This document shows positions 24,074 to 33,283 of a DNA stretch of 64,000 nt, piece after piece. Source of the DNA: Galactobacillus timonensis (GTDB taxonomy: Bacteria; Bacillota_I; Bacilli_A; Erysipelotrichales; Erysipelotrichaceae); NCBI RefSeq assembly GCF_900240265.1, contig NZ_LT964740.1:490026-554025 (forward strand). The letters are read 5' to 3'. A program made the translations under genes and the position numbers. Each line of letters opens with the position of its first letter. Within the stretch, counting starts at the first letter, position 1. The notes below the pieces were generated by a model. It searched no databases, was not told the DNA's origin, and was given only the letters and a program-made list of their open reading frames with translations.

Positions 24074-25178
24074 TTATCCCTGAATGCGCGAACGCAGATA
24101 GCTGTAGATGAACTCGTCCAGATCGCCATCCATCACGGCCTGAATATTGCCTTCTTCATGCTGGGTACGTGCATCCTTGACCATCGTATACGGCTGGAAA
24201 ACATAGGAGCGGATCTGAGATCCCCACTCGTTGGCCTTCACTTCGCCGCGTACTTCGGCAGCCCGCTGCTCCTGTTCCTTGATCTTGAGCTGCAGCAGCT
24301 TACTCTTGAGCATCTCCATGCACTGTTCCTTGTTCTGCAGCTGCGAACGCTGGGTCTGGCAGAAGACGACGATCCCGGTCGGCTTATGGGTAATGCGGAC
24401 CGCAGAGTCCGTCTTGTTAATGTGCTGACCACCGGCACCGGAGGAGCGCATCGTGATGACATCGATATCCTTGTCATCAATCGTGATCTCCATATCATCT
24501 TCAAATTCCGGCATCACTTCCACCGAAGCGAAGGATGTATGACGGCGCGCATTGGCATCGAACGGCGAAATGCGTACCAGACGATGAACACCGCTCTCAC
24601 TCTTCAGATAACCATAGGCCATCGGCCCCTCGATCTTGATGGAGCAGGACTTGATGCCCGCCTCTTCACCTTCTTCATAATCCAGGACTGTTACCTTGTA
24701 TCCTTTGCGCTCGGCATAACGTGTATACATCCTATACAGCATGCCTGCCCAGTCCATGGCTTCCGTTCCGCCGGCACCCGGATGAATTTCCAGAATTGCA
24801 TTGTGGTCATCATACGGACCGGACAGCAGCACCTGAATCTCAAAGTCATCGAACTTCTTCTGCACCTCTGTGTATTCTTCGTTGACCATCTCGGCCAGCT
24901 CATCATCAAAGGTAGAGGAAAGCTCATTGACGCTGTCACTCAGATCGCTGAGCGACTTTTTCAGAGCCTCATAGTTTTCCAGCAGCGAACGCATACTGTT
25001 GGTAGAGCGGATCAGGGCCTGTGCCTTCTTCTGATCATCCCAGAATCCGGGCTCATTCATTACTTTTTCGTTCTCGGCAATTTTCTCTTTCTTAGACGCG
25101 AGGTCAAAGAGAGGAGCCAAGCTGCTCCAATTTGGCCTGGCTGCGGGCTACGCCCTGCTTCATTTCAAATAATTCCAT
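24074..25178 (-). CDS. prfB: peptide chain release factor 2, with programmed +1 frameshift
   Basis: RF2 reads UAA and UGA stop codons. Translation begins at ATG 25178 (AGGAGGAGACCG upstream) and runs 24 codons, beginning MELFEMKQGVARSQAKLEQLG, to CTT-TGA at 25109-25104. A +1 shift at CTT-T then gives DLASKKEKIAENEKV and a further 343 residues, about 367 in all. The SPF recognition tripeptide (RISPFDANARRH) and the GGQ catalytic motif (SSGAGGQHINKTDSAV) are both present. The shift autoregulates RF2 levels. The usual AGGGGG sequence three bases before CTT is absent (see the separate site entry). The gene sits between secA and rluD, a common Firmicutes order. Confidence 0.96.
25103..25128 (-). 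promoter_or_regulatory. RF2 programmed frameshift site with upstream hairpin
   Basis: On the minus strand GGAGC-AGCTTG-GCTCC is followed by TCT and then the slip site CTT-TGA-C. The 3' arm of the 5-bp hairpin ends three bases before CTT, where the internal Shine-Dalgarno normally lies. Confidence 0.7.
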
Positions 25179-25235
25179 CGGTCTCCTCCTGTCGGTTTTT
25201 CGTTTCCATCCATATCTGATTAATCAGGTTTCTGA

Positions 25236-27686
25236 TCACTGATCCGCTTCCGTTTTCTTTTCTGCGGCAGCGGTGCTGGCGTTATCGCGGGTCGTCTCGG
25301 TACCGTCGGCCTGCTTGACAACAACCTTCAGGCGCATGCAGTAGCTGACGATCGATTCAGCAATCGAGCTCATCATGTTTTCAAAGAGCTCATAGCCTTC
25401 CGTCACATAAGCCTGCAGAGGGTTGGACTGCGCATAGGAACGCAGACCGATACCGTCACGCAGCTTCGACATCGTATCAATATGGTCCACCCAGGCGCGG
25501 TCGATCATCTTCAGCGACATCTCCCGTTCCCAGCGCATAATGGACCCGCGTACCGGCTCCACCTTGCGGTCATACACTTCCCAGGCACGCTCGTTGACGA
25601 TCCTGCCCGCCTCTTCGCTGCTCTTGCCGCGCAGCTCATCTTCGGTAACGATGTCCTGGAAGCCCATCTTATCGAGCGAATCGACGAGTTCCTTCGCATT
25701 GACTTCCATATCCTTCGATTCCGGAATGATATGGGAAGCCACCACGTTGTTGATGACGCGCTCGAACATCTCCTTGATCACCGAGTGAACATCCTCATGA
25801 TCCAGAATGTAGTTGCGCTGCTCATACATCACTTCACGCTGCTGACGCATCACATCGTCATACTGCAGCAGTGTCTTACGGGCATCAAAGTTCACGCCTT
25901 CAACACGCTTCTGGGCCGACGAGATGGAACGGGTCACGAGCTTGTCCTCGATCGCATTGTCGCCAAGACGCTTGAACAGATCCTGATACCGCTCACTTCC
26001 GAAACGGACCATCAGATCATCTTCCACCGAAACATAGAAACGCGACATGCCCGGGTCGCCCTGACGTCCCGCACGTCCGCGCAGCTGGTTATCGATACGT
26101 CTCGATTCATGACGCTCCGAACCCAGGACACAAAGACCACCGAGCTCCTTCACACCTTCGCCCAGCTTGATATCGGTACCACGTCCGGCCATGTTGGTCG
26201 CAATCGTGACCGCACCCTTCTGACCGGCCTTGGCAATGATCTCAGCTTCCCGTGCATTGTTCTTGGCGTTGAGAACCTCATGCGGAATATGTTCCTTTTT
26301 GAGCATCTGCGAAATCATTTCCGAAGTCTCGACCGCGATCGTACCCACCAGTACCGGCTGGCCCGTCGCATGACGCTCCTTCACCTCGTTGACAAGAGCC
26401 GCAAACTTCGCCTTCTTCGTCCCGTAGACAGAATCCGGATAGTCGATACGGATGACCGGCTTGTTGGTCGGCACCACGTCTACGAGCATGTTGTAGATCT
26501 CGAGGAATTCCTCTTCCTCTGTCTTCGCAGTACCGGTCATGCCGGCCAGCTTGTTGTAGAGACGGAAGAAGTTCTGATACGTGATTGTCGCAAGAACGGT
26601 CGTCTCCTGACGGATCGAGATGCCTTCCTTGGCACAGACAGCCTGATGCAGACCATCAGACCACTCACGGCCCTTCATGAGACGGCCGGTGTTGGGATCG
26701 ACGATGACGATCTCATCATTTTCCGTGTCGACGACATAGTCGACATCCTTCTGCATGATGTAGTTGGCCTTGAGAGCCTGATTGATGCGGTGCAGCAGCT
26801 GCGTATGTTCCAGGTTGAACAGGTTGTCGACGCGGAACACCTTTTCCGCCTTGGCAACACCCTGCTCACTGAGGGTTACGACCTTGGCCTTGATGTCGAT
26901 GACATAGTCACCCGGCGTAACGATTTCATCGTCTTCGCCCATGACCTGTTCCTTGAGACGTTTGACAAAGCGGTCCGCCTGCAGATACAGGTTGGCCGTC
27001 TGCTTCATACCGCCGGAAATGATCAACGGTGTCCGCGACTCATCGATGAGAATGGAGTCAACCTCATCGATCAGCGCAAAGTTCAAACCGCGCAGAACAC
27101 GGTCCTTCGCATCCGTGACCATGTTGTCACGCAGATAATCGAAGCCGAGCTCCGAATTGGTTGTATAGGTAATGTCGCAGTTATAGGCGGCACGCTTCTG
27201 GGCAGAGCTCATTTCGCGCGCATTGTATCCGACACTCAGGCCGAGAAACTGATGAATGCGTCCCATCCATTCCGCGTCACGCTTCGAAAGATATTCGTTG
27301 ACGGTGACGATATGGACACCTTTGCCCGAAAGCGCATTGAGATAGGCCGGCATAACGGAAGTCAGCGTCTTGCCTTCGCCTGTTTTCATCTCGGCGATAT
27401 CGCCGCCCTGCATCACGGCAGCACCGATGACCTGCACCGGATACGGATATTCACCAATGACACGCCGGCACGCTTCCCGCGCCGTAGCGAACGCTTCACA
27501 CATAATGTCATCGAGCGTTGCGCCATTGGCGAGCTTTTCCTTGAGCCGCGGCGTTTCCGCCTTGAGCTCTTCGTCGCTCATGGCCTTGTATTTATCTGCC
27601 ATTGCAAGAACCGGCTGAATGGACTTTTCTATCTTCTTCAGGCGCCGTTCATCTTCGTTGAACAGACGGGTCAGTACATTTGCCAT
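25236..27686 (-). CDS. secA: preprotein translocase ATPase subunit SecA
   Basis: An 816-residue SecA: NBD1 Walker A MKTGEGKTLTSVMPAYLNAL, DEVDSILIDE(SR)TPLIISG, the preprotein cross-linking domain, AGMTGTAKTEEEEF, TNMAGRGTDIKLG, QLRGRAGRQGDPG and the helical scaffold DYVMRQQREVMY-type segment (LLQYDDVMRQQREVMYEQRN). It drives Sec export across the membrane. The C-terminal tail (TTRDNASTAAAEKKTEADQ) lacks the CxCxSGxxCH zinc/SecB-binding motif, consistent with a cell without SecB. ATG 27686 has AGGAGG. It is upstream of prfB on the same strand, with a TATAAT -10 at about 27720. Confidence 0.97.
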   Translation of the reverse strand: MANVLTRLFNEDERRLKKIEKSIQPVLAMADKYKAMSDEELKAETPRLKEKLANGATLDDIMCEAFATAREACRRVIGEYPYPVQVIGAAVMQGGDIAEMKTGEGKTLTSVMPAYLNALSGKGVHIVTVNEYLSKRDAEWMGRIHQFLGLSVGYNAREMSSAQKRAAYNCDITYTTNSELGFDYLRDNMVTDAKDRVLRGLNFALIDEVDSILIDESRTPLIISGGMKQTANLYLQADRFVKRLKEQVMGEDDEIVTPGDYVIDIKAKVVTLSEQGVAKAEKVFRVDNLFNLEHTQLLHRINQALKANYIMQKDVDYVVDTENDEIVIVDPNTGRLMKGREWSDGLHQAVCAKEGISIRQETTVLATITYQNFFRLYNKLAGMTGTAKTEEEEFLEIYNMLVDVVPTNKPVIRIDYPDSVYGTKKAKFAALVNEVKERHATGQPVLVGTIAVETSEMISQMLKKEHIPHEVLNAKNNAREAEIIAKAGQKGAVTIATNMAGRGTDIKLGEGVKELGGLCVLGSERHESRRIDNQLRGRAGRQGDPGMSRFYVSVEDDLMVRFGSERYQDLFKRLGDNAIEDKLVTRSISSAQKRVEGVNFDARKTLLQYDDVMRQQREVMYEQRNYILDHEDVHSVIKEMFERVINNVVASHIIPESKDMEVNAKELVDSLDKMGFQDIVTEDELRGKSSEEAGRIVNERAWEVYDRKVEPVRGSIMRWEREMSLKMIDRAWVDHIDTMSKLRDGIGLRSYAQSNPLQAYVTEGYELFENMMSSIAESIVSYCMRLKVVVKQADGTETTRDNASTAAAEKKTEADQ

Positions 27687-27784
27687 AAAAAAACCTCCTG
27701 ATTGCAAATCAGCCTGCTCATTATAGCCGAAAGAATAGGGAAAATGCCACGTACCTGTCTATAAAACGGTGAAAGGAGCCAAAT

Positions 27785-28948
27785 ATGCAGTGTCCACGCT
27801 GCGGGAATACGGATTCCGCCTGGTTCTATCAAGGATCAAGGGGCTTTTACTGCCGCCGGTGCATCCGTTTCGGACGCATCATGCTCGAAGAGGAACAGGA
27901 ACCGGTATCGCTGAACGAAACCGGCGACGATGTTTCGGAATATGTCCTCAAATATCCCCTGACCCCTGCCCAGAAGCGGATCGGTCACGAAGCCGCCCTC
28001 AAAATCCGCAGCACCGACGTGATCCTGAAAGCAGCCACGGGAGCGGGAAAAACTGAGATGACCGTTGAAACCATTGCCGATACCCTGGCCAGAAAAGAGA
28101 AGATCATCTTCGCCATACCCCGGCGGCAGGTCGTCCTCGAACTCGCGGAACGGTTCCGGCAGATTTTTCCGAAAGCCAAGGTCGTAGCTGTATGCGGCGG
28201 ACATACAGAGGAAACGGATGGCGACCTCATTGTCTGTACGACGCACCAGCTTGCCCGCTATACGCCCGGGGGCTGCGATGTTCTGATTATTGACGAGCCC
28301 GATGCCTACCCCTTCAAGTCCAGTTTTGTTTTAATGGGCATCTCCCGATCCGCAGTCAAGGGTCACACAATGTTCCTTACCGCAACGCCAGACGCGGAAT
28401 TAAAGGCCCGTGTACGAAAAGGTGATCTCTATCAGCTGGAACTCAATGAGCGGCCCCATGGCCATCCGATCCCGGTACCTCAGCTCAAAACCGGATCCCG
28501 TCCTCTTCTGTTTCTGTATCTGATCCGCTGGCTGCGCAGCCATGCGGAACATCCGCGGATGGTATTTGTTCCGACAATTGCGATGGCCAATGTGCTCGCA
28601 AAACTGTTGAAGGCGGTCTTCCCCGAAACGATGGTACTGACTTCGAAAACAGAAAAACGGGATGACGAAATCGCACGCTACCGAAAACAGCGCCATGGCA
28701 TCGTTGTAACGACGACGGTGCTGGAGCGCGGAGTAACAGTGCCTGGCGTCGATGTATGTGTCTTTGAGGCGGGCCACCGCGTCTTTGATGAAGCGGCACT
28801 GATTCAGATGGCCGGACGCGCCGGAAGATCGTTTCAGTTTCCGACCGGCTCCGTCCTGTTTCTGACCCGGAAGCGCAGCACCCTTGCGGAACAGTGCATC
28901 AGGGAAATTGAGGAGGCAAACAGATCATGCACAAAACAGGATGTCTGA
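27785..28948 (+). CDS. comFA: ComFA-like DNA helicase/translocase
   Basis: A 387-residue superfamily 2 ATPase of the competence system. An N-terminal four-cysteine zinc finger (CPRCG, then YCRRCIRFGR) is followed by Walker A AATGAGKTEMT, Walker B IIDEPDAYPF (a DEAD-box variant), FLTATP (motif III), TTTVLERGVTVPGVDVCVF and MAGRAGRS (motif VI). ComFA pulls transforming DNA through the membrane channel. GAAAGGAGCC precedes ATG. It overlaps comFC by 22 nt, as is usual, and is divergent from secA. Confidence 0.93.
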   Translation: MQCPRCGNTDSAWFYQGSRGFYCRRCIRFGRIMLEEEQEPVSLNETGDDVSEYVLKYPLTPAQKRIGHEAALKIRSTDVILKAATGAGKTEMTVETIADTLARKEKIIFAIPRRQVVLELAERFRQIFPKAKVVAVCGGHTEETDGDLIVCTTHQLARYTPGGCDVLIIDEPDAYPFKSSFVLMGISRSAVKGHTMFLTATPDAELKARVRKGDLYQLELNERPHGHPIPVPQLKTGSRPLLFLYLIRWLRSHAEHPRMVFVPTIAMANVLAKLLKAVFPETMVLTSKTEKRDDEIARYRKQRHGIVVTTTVLERGVTVPGVDVCVFEAGHRVFDEAALIQMAGRAGRSFQFPTGSVLFLTRKRSTLAEQCIREIEEANRSCTKQDV

Positions 28949-29568
28949 TGTGTGGCAAAGAACAGGAAAATGATACCCTCCTGCGCCTGCTGTTTTCCGA
29001 TGATCCGATCTGCGGAGAATGCCGCAGCCAATGGCAGAAACACCGGAAAAGAGAAATGCTGGATGACATACCGATGGAAGCCCTGTGGCAGTACAACGGC
29101 GCCTTTTCTTCGTGCCTGCTGCAGTTTAAGGAACTGCACGACGAAGCTCTGAAAGATGTGTTTCTCTATCCCTTTGTAAACAGGCTCCGTCACAGATACA
29201 GGGGCTATACCCTTCTTCTGATGCCAAGTTCCAGAGAAAAACAGGAGGAACGCGGCTTCTCTCATCTGAAGGAAATGTTTGAGTGCCTTCATCTTCCGAT
29301 GCTGGAGCCGTTCATCAAAGAAAGCAGCCGGGTTCAGAAAGCACTGGGACGCAAAGGCAGAATGGAAATGGAACATTCCATCCTTCGCAGAAAAGAGATC
29401 GAGCTACCCAAGAAGATTCTGCTCGTCGATGATGTATGCACCACCGGTTCAACGCTGCGGGGTGCTCTGCATACGCTGAAAAAAGAAGATCACACGGTCC
29501 GTATCCTGACGGCTGCGATCGTCAGTGATCCGCACGCAGCCTTGTCTTCCGGTGTCATGAAAGATTGA
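28927..29568 (+). CDS. comFC: ComFC-like phosphoribosyltransferase family protein
   Basis: A 213-residue competence protein. The N-terminal zinc-finger cysteines (CLMCGKE, ICGEC) are followed by ALWQYNGAFSSCLLQFKELHD, LLMPSSREKQEERGFSHL and the PRPP loop ILLVDDVCTTGSTLRGAL. ComFC works with ComFA and DprA in transformation. GAGGAGGCAAACAGATC precedes ATG 28927. Downstream lies a broken transaminase gene in the opposite orientation. Confidence 0.93.
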   Translation: MHKTGCLMCGKEQENDTLLRLLFSDDPICGECRSQWQKHRKREMLDDIPMEALWQYNGAFSSCLLQFKELHDEALKDVFLYPFVNRLRHRYRGYTLLLMPSSREKQEERGFSHLKEMFECLHLPMLEPFIKESSRVQKALGRKGRMEMEHSILRRKEIELPKKILLVDDVCTTGSTLRGALHTLKKEDHTVRILTAAIVSDPHAALSSGVMKD

Positions 29569-29569
29569 T

Positions 29570-30070
29570 TCATCGCAGCCGGCCTCTTTGGAATGCTCGG
29601 AAGCCATAACATTTGGAAGCAGGTTCAGCGTCTTGATATTGCAGTGGAAAAATTTCGTATCTTCATCCGTGCACAGCTTCAGCGGACGCGAATCGTCCAG
29701 CGGCTCCCCTGGGAAACCGTAATCAGCAGCGTCGGTTTGCTGGAGGGATCCGGGAACACATGGTTACGGGCACAGTTGCCGCGGCTCGATTGCCAGTAGA
29801 TGGCCTGTTCCCCGTTTCCGGCGCGTCAACGCATCTCTGAATTTCTGCTGTAAGCTCTTCCCGGTTCAGCGGATAATCAATCCGCATCATCCGGCACGAG
29901 TTGTAGAAACGGTCCAGGTGATCCTCCATCGCAAAGAGTCTGCCATTATTGGCAAAGGTTACATCATAGACGCCGTCACCGAAAAACATGGCACGATCCT
30001 GCATCGGGATCCGGATCTCATCCACCGGTCACATCACTCCGTTGTAATAACCGATCTTCATCTGCTTCAT
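29570..30070 (-). pseudogene. dat: broken D-amino acid (D-alanine) transaminase gene
   Basis: From ATG 30070 the frame reads MKQMKIGYYNGVM and then hits TGA at 30031-30029, where Dat proteins continue. The same frame goes on with DRAMFFGDGVYDVTFANNGRLFAMEDHLDRFYNSCR, a class IV aminotransferase N-terminus. Near 29810 the frame shifts: the next conserved piece, YWQSSRGNCARNHVFPD, is in another frame. A third piece near 29580-29650, DTKFFHCNIKTLNLLPNVMA, is in yet another frame. The C-terminal 90-100 residues are missing, cut at the end of comFC. There are thus one nonsense mutation, at least two shifts and a 3' deletion, so the gene is not functional. The cell would need another D-glutamate/D-alanine route. 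Confidence 0.88.
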
Positions 30071-30091
30071 GCCTTTCTTTTGCGTTTATTC

Positions 30092-30730
30092 TCAAAGATC
30101 CTCGGGCGTTGTGATCTTGCGGTTTTCATAGCTGCCTTCCACCGCCCGGATCGTAATATCACGACGGAAGTGTTCCACCAGTGAACAGTCATCTGTTCCC
30201 GTAAAACCGTTCTTCAGAGCCTCTTCCATGCACTGCCGCAGCAGATCCGTTCGAAAGGCCTGCGGCGTCTGCGCCGCATAGAGAAGCTGGCGCGGATAGG
30301 TTTCAACAATCTTCCCCTCTTCGACGCGCTTGATTGTATCCTTGACCGGAACCATGAGGCAGGCGGCCTGTTCCGTTTCCATCGCCTTCTTGATCCGTTC
30401 CAGACATTCCCTCGACAGAAACGGACGCGCACCATCATGGACAAGGACAACATCTTCCTTCGCCAGAGCAAGGCCATGCGATACCGATTCCTGCCTGCTG
30501 GATCCCCCGGCCACGACGCTGATGCGGGGATCGTTGAGCACTATTTCTTTATGGAACGTCTCAGGCTCGCTGACAACGATCATCTGCCGGCAGTCGTCAT
30601 CTGCCGCAAATACAGATATCGTATGTTCCAGAATTGTTCTGCCATCCCTGAAGCGGTAATAAACCTTGTTATATCCCAGGTGCATGCGGGTTCCGCTGCC
30701 CGCCGCAACAATGATTGCGCTGTAATTCAT
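30092..30730 (-). CDS. ispD: 2-C-methyl-D-erythritol 4-phosphate cytidylyltransferase
   Basis: A 212-residue nucleotidyltransferase of the MEP isoprenoid pathway, making CDP-methylerythritol. Signatures are IIVAAGSGTRMHLGYNKVYY (GxGxR nucleotide-binding loop), VVAGGSSRQESVSHGL, VLVHDGARPFLS and AAQTPQAFRTDLL. It is slightly shorter than usual (225-235). No ribosome site is obvious; TGA-TAGACT ends 6 nt before ATG 30730 (leaderless layout), although GGTG inside the gap could be a weak site. Downstream lies the decayed dat gene. Confidence 0.93.
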   Translation of the reverse strand: MNYSAIIVAAGSGTRMHLGYNKVYYRFRDGRTILEHTISVFAADDDCRQMIVVSEPETFHKEIVLNDPRISVVAGGSSRQESVSHGLALAKEDVVLVHDGARPFLSRECLERIKKAMETEQAACLMVPVKDTIKRVEEGKIVETYPRQLLYAAQTPQAFRTDLLRQCMEEALKNGFTGTDDCSLVEHFRRDITIRAVEGSYENRKITTPEDL

Positions 30731-30736
30731 GTCACC

Positions 30737-30742
30737 AGTCTA
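30737..30742 (-). promoter_or_regulatory. extended -10 box of ispD, leaderless layout
   Basis: On the minus strand TGA-TAGACT, then GGTGAC and ATG. Confidence 0.45.
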
Positions 30743-30790
30743 TCACTCCAAGCCACAAAAAATGCCGCACTTTCATGCGGCAGATTTCTA

Positions 30791-30866
30791 TGGTGGAGCT
30801 AAGGAGGATCGAACTCCTGACCCCCTGCTTGCAAAGCAGGTGCTCTCCCAGCTGAGCTATAACCCC
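30791..30866 (-). tRNA. tRNA-Ala (anticodon TGC)
   Basis: A 76-nt cloverleaf: anticodon stem-loop CCTGC-TTTGCAA-GCAGG, T-loop TTCGATC and encoded CCA. Acceptor GGGGTTA/TAGCTCC carries the G3-U70 alanine pair. Confidence 0.97.
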
Positions 30867-30882
30867 AAATCTATAAAGCAGT

Positions 30883-30959
<77 letters not shown>

Positions 30960-30979
30960 ATCTCATCGACTGCTTGATT

Positions 30980-31008
30980 ATCTTATCGCCACCCCCATAC
31001 CCTGTCAA
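30980..31008 (-). promoter_or_regulatory. sigma-A promoter of the tRNA-Ile/tRNA-Ala pair
   Basis: On the minus strand a consensus TTGACA, a 17-nt spacer and TAAGAT, 20 bases before the tRNA. Confidence 0.88.
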
Positions 31009-31090
31009 CAAAAAATTAAAAAAATCTGAAGCTCCGTTGAACCCCCTTCCGCCCTATGTTAGAGTGAAGGACGTTGAGGTTAAAGAGTCT

Positions 31091-31594
31091 ATGGAAAGTT
31101 TTCTTGAATGGTGGTACAGCGGCATCGGGGCACACATTTCCCGCGAACTTTCGGTCATGATCGTATCGATGCTGCCGCTGATTGAGGAGCGCGGAGGATT
31201 GATTCTGGCGGGGCCGGGCTTTCTGAATCTGCCGATCGCTGCCGGCATCTTCTGGTCGGTGCTCGGCAACATCATTCCGATTCCCTTCATTCTCTTCTTT
31301 ATCAAGAAGCTGCTGCACTGGATGGCAGATCACCGTATGGGAAAACTTGCCCGCTGGATTGAAGAAAAGGCGCAGAAGAACAAACCGAAGATCGAGAAAT
31401 ACGGCTTCTGGGGGCTGGCTCTGTTTGTCGGCATACCGCTGCCGGGCACCGGTGCCTGGACAGGTTCTCTGGTTGCCGCCCTCTTCGATATGGATCTGAA
31501 GAAGGCAAGCATCTCGATTCTGATCGGCATCGCTCTGGCAGCTGTCATCATGACGGCGCTGAGCTACGGACTGATCGGTTCGCTGGTTGGCTGA
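31091..31594 (+). CDS. small multidrug export-type membrane protein (PF06695-like)
   Basis: A 167-residue polytopic membrane protein. The family pattern is ELSVMIVSMLPLIEERGGLILA, a GNIIPIPFILFFIKKLLHWM helix, FWGLALFVGIPLPGTGAWTGSLVAAL (the GIPLPGTGAWTG loop is diagnostic) and a final AAVIMTALSYGLIGS helix. Annotated relatives are called small multidrug export proteins, but function is barely tested. ATG 31091 has GAGG further upstream; a promoter TTGAAC-17-TAGAGT begins at 31036. Monocistronic with its own terminator. Confidence 0.85.
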   Translation: MESFLEWWYSGIGAHISRELSVMIVSMLPLIEERGGLILAGPGFLNLPIAAGIFWSVLGNIIPIPFILFFIKKLLHWMADHRMGKLARWIEEKAQKNKPKIEKYGFWGLALFVGIPLPGTGAWTGSLVAALFDMDLKKASISILIGIALAAVIMTALSYGLIGSLVG

Positions 31595-31615
31595 GGCTCT
31601 TAGGAGCCTTTTTTT
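31594..31615 (+). terminator. terminator of the small membrane protein gene
   Basis: AGGCTC-TT-AGGAGCCT stem followed by seven T. Confidence 0.85.
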
Positions 31616-31667
31616 CATATTCCCCATAAGGTAAAATTTAACCGTAAATAATCATAAGGAGAACGAC

Positions 31668-32543
31668 ATGGCACAATCCAAAAACAACCGTAAACCGAAG
31701 GTTTATTATTCACGTCTCAGCGACGATGAAGCGGCGGCGCTGCTTGGCAAGGCGGAAGTCGACGAAGCTGTTTTCCCCGATACCTATGACATCATTCAGG
31801 ATGCCATCGATCCAGGGGACGGCAGTCTGGATGAGGATCCCTATGTTATTGCCCTGGATCTGATGGATGCCGATCCCTACGAGATCATGGACAGGAATAT
31901 CTTCCTCTTTGTGGAACGGGTGCTGTCGGATGCCGTTCAGTTTGATAATGACTTTGAGGCCTGCTTCTATCTTGGCAATCTGTACTTTGATGGCCACTAT
32001 GGAAACCAGGACTATGAAAAGGCATTTGCGGCCTACGAAAAGGCTGCGGAAAACAGCATTCCCGACGGCGCCGCCATGTACGCATGGTGCCTGTATTTCG
32101 GCCTGGGCACAAAAAAGGATCCGGCAAAGGCATTCCCGCTGATCGTCAAGCAGGCCACGGCCATGAAGGATCCCAACGCACTCTATCTGCTGGCGGAAAT
32201 GTACTGGGATGGCGTATATGTGGACAAGGATCCGGCAGCCGCCTTTGCCATTAACATGGATCTGATGCAGCAGTTGGGCGACGAAGATTCCGACGAGCTG
32301 CCTCCGCTCTGCGCCACCGGAACACTGCTGCGGATCGGCAGCTATGTTCTGAATGAAGGCTATTGGGATCTGGCCCTCACCTGTTTCCAGAAAGCAGAGT
32401 TTCTCTGCTATCAGCGTCTGGAACGCGGCGACCACGCCTTTGAGCCGCAGCTTCGTAAAGCGCAGGAAGGCATCGATCTGGCAGAGCAGGGAATGGAGAC
32501 GTCGATCCATCTGCGCCATCCTTCCTCCTCTAGAAAGCACTGA
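31668..32543 (+). CDS. Sel1-like repeat protein
   Basis: A 291-residue soluble helical-repeat protein. Sel1/TPR-like units are visible at about 100-215: ACFYLGNLYFDGHYGNQDYEKAFAAYEKAAE, AAMYAWCLYFGLGTKKDPAKAFPLIVKQA and ALYLLAEMYWDGVYVDKDPAAAFA. Such repeats mediate protein contacts. The N-terminal 90 residues are acidic (DGSLDEDPYVIALDLMDADP). TAAGGAG precedes ATG. It is first gene of an operon with trmD, 2 nt apart, and two peptidase genes. The role is unknown. Confidence 0.85.
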   Translation: MAQSKNNRKPKVYYSRLSDDEAAALLGKAEVDEAVFPDTYDIIQDAIDPGDGSLDEDPYVIALDLMDADPYEIMDRNIFLFVERVLSDAVQFDNDFEACFYLGNLYFDGHYGNQDYEKAFAAYEKAAENSIPDGAAMYAWCLYFGLGTKKDPAKAFPLIVKQATAMKDPNALYLLAEMYWDGVYVDKDPAAAFAINMDLMQQLGDEDSDELPPLCATGTLLRIGSYVLNEGYWDLALTCFQKAEFLCYQRLERGDHAFEPQLRKAQEGIDLAEQGMETSIHLRHPSSSRKH

Positions 32544-32545
32544 AG

Positions 32546-33283
32546 ATGAAACGTATCGCAATTCTTACCATCTTCCCCGAGGCTTTTGACAGCTTTCTGG
32601 CCGGGCCGGTAATCCGGCGCGCAATTCAGAAGGAACTTGTCACCATCGAGATTGTTGATATCCGCGCCTATGCGGATGGTTCCTATCGCCATATTGATGA
32701 TTCTCCCTATGGCGGCGGTGCAGGCATGATCATGCGCTGCGAGCCGGTGATCGCCGCCTTGCGAAGCACCTCAAAACCCAACAGCCGGAAACTGTTCTTC
32801 GCACCTTCCGGAAAAACCTATTCGCAAACCATGGCTCACGAGCTTGCCCTACAGGATGACCTCATCCTTCTGTGCGGCCACTATGAAGGCATGGACGCGC
32901 GCATCGAGCCGTATTTTGACGGTTCAATTTCACTGGGCGACTATATCCTGACCGGTGGCGAACTGCCGGCCATGATCGTGACTGATTCCATTGTCCGTCT
33001 GCTCAAAGGTGCCCTGCGCCAGGCAAGTACGGAAGATGAGTCCTTCGAAAACGGACTTCTCGAATATCCCCAGTACACCCATCCCCTCACCTATGAAGGC
33101 GTATCGGTTCCGGATGTGCTTACCAGCGGAAACCATGCCAGGATCGCGCAATGGAAGCGCAAAGAATCTCTGCGCCGGACACTGATGAAGCGGCCGGATC
33201 TGCTGGCGGAAATCCAGCTGTCAAAGAGCGATCAGAAACTGCTCGAAGAAATCAAAGAGGAAATGAATGATGAAGGAGATTGA
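32546..33283 (+). CDS. trmD: tRNA (guanine37-N1)-methyltransferase
   Basis: A 245-residue SPOUT methyltransferase that places m1G37 in tRNAs reading CNN codons and prevents frameshifting. Signatures are ILTIFPEAFDSFLAGPVIRRA, DIRAYADGSYRHIDDSPYGGGAGMIM, LLCGHYEGMDARIEPY, and ISLGDYILTGGELPAMIV forming the trefoil knot. ATG 32546 lies just after the Sel1 stop with only a weak ribosome site, so it is probably translationally coupled. It is unusual that rimM, rpsP and rplS are not adjacent. Confidence 0.96.
   Translation: MKRIAILTIFPEAFDSFLAGPVIRRAIQKELVTIEIVDIRAYADGSYRHIDDSPYGGGAGMIMRCEPVIAALRSTSKPNSRKLFFAPSGKTYSQTMAHELALQDDLILLCGHYEGMDARIEPYFDGSISLGDYILTGGELPAMIVTDSIVRLLKGALRQASTEDESFENGLLEYPQYTHPLTYEGVSVPDVLTSGNHARIAQWKRKESLRRTLMKRPDLLAEIQLSKSDQKLLEEIKEEMNDEGD

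Noticed and set aside
25074..25120. Start of prfB at TTG 25120 without frameshift
   Set aside because: It would skip the conserved 24-codon lead with its AGGAGG site and CTTTGAC slip motif.
25482..27701. Open frame of 739 codons on the plus strand opposite secA
   Set aside because: It mirrors a highly conserved gene; the composition (His/Arg/Leu-rich, no motifs) is that of an antisense shadow.
30974..31090. Longer N-terminus of the small membrane protein
   Set aside because: The extension lies in the tRNA/own promoter region and has low-complexity Lys/Pro content; ATG 31091 starts at the conserved part.
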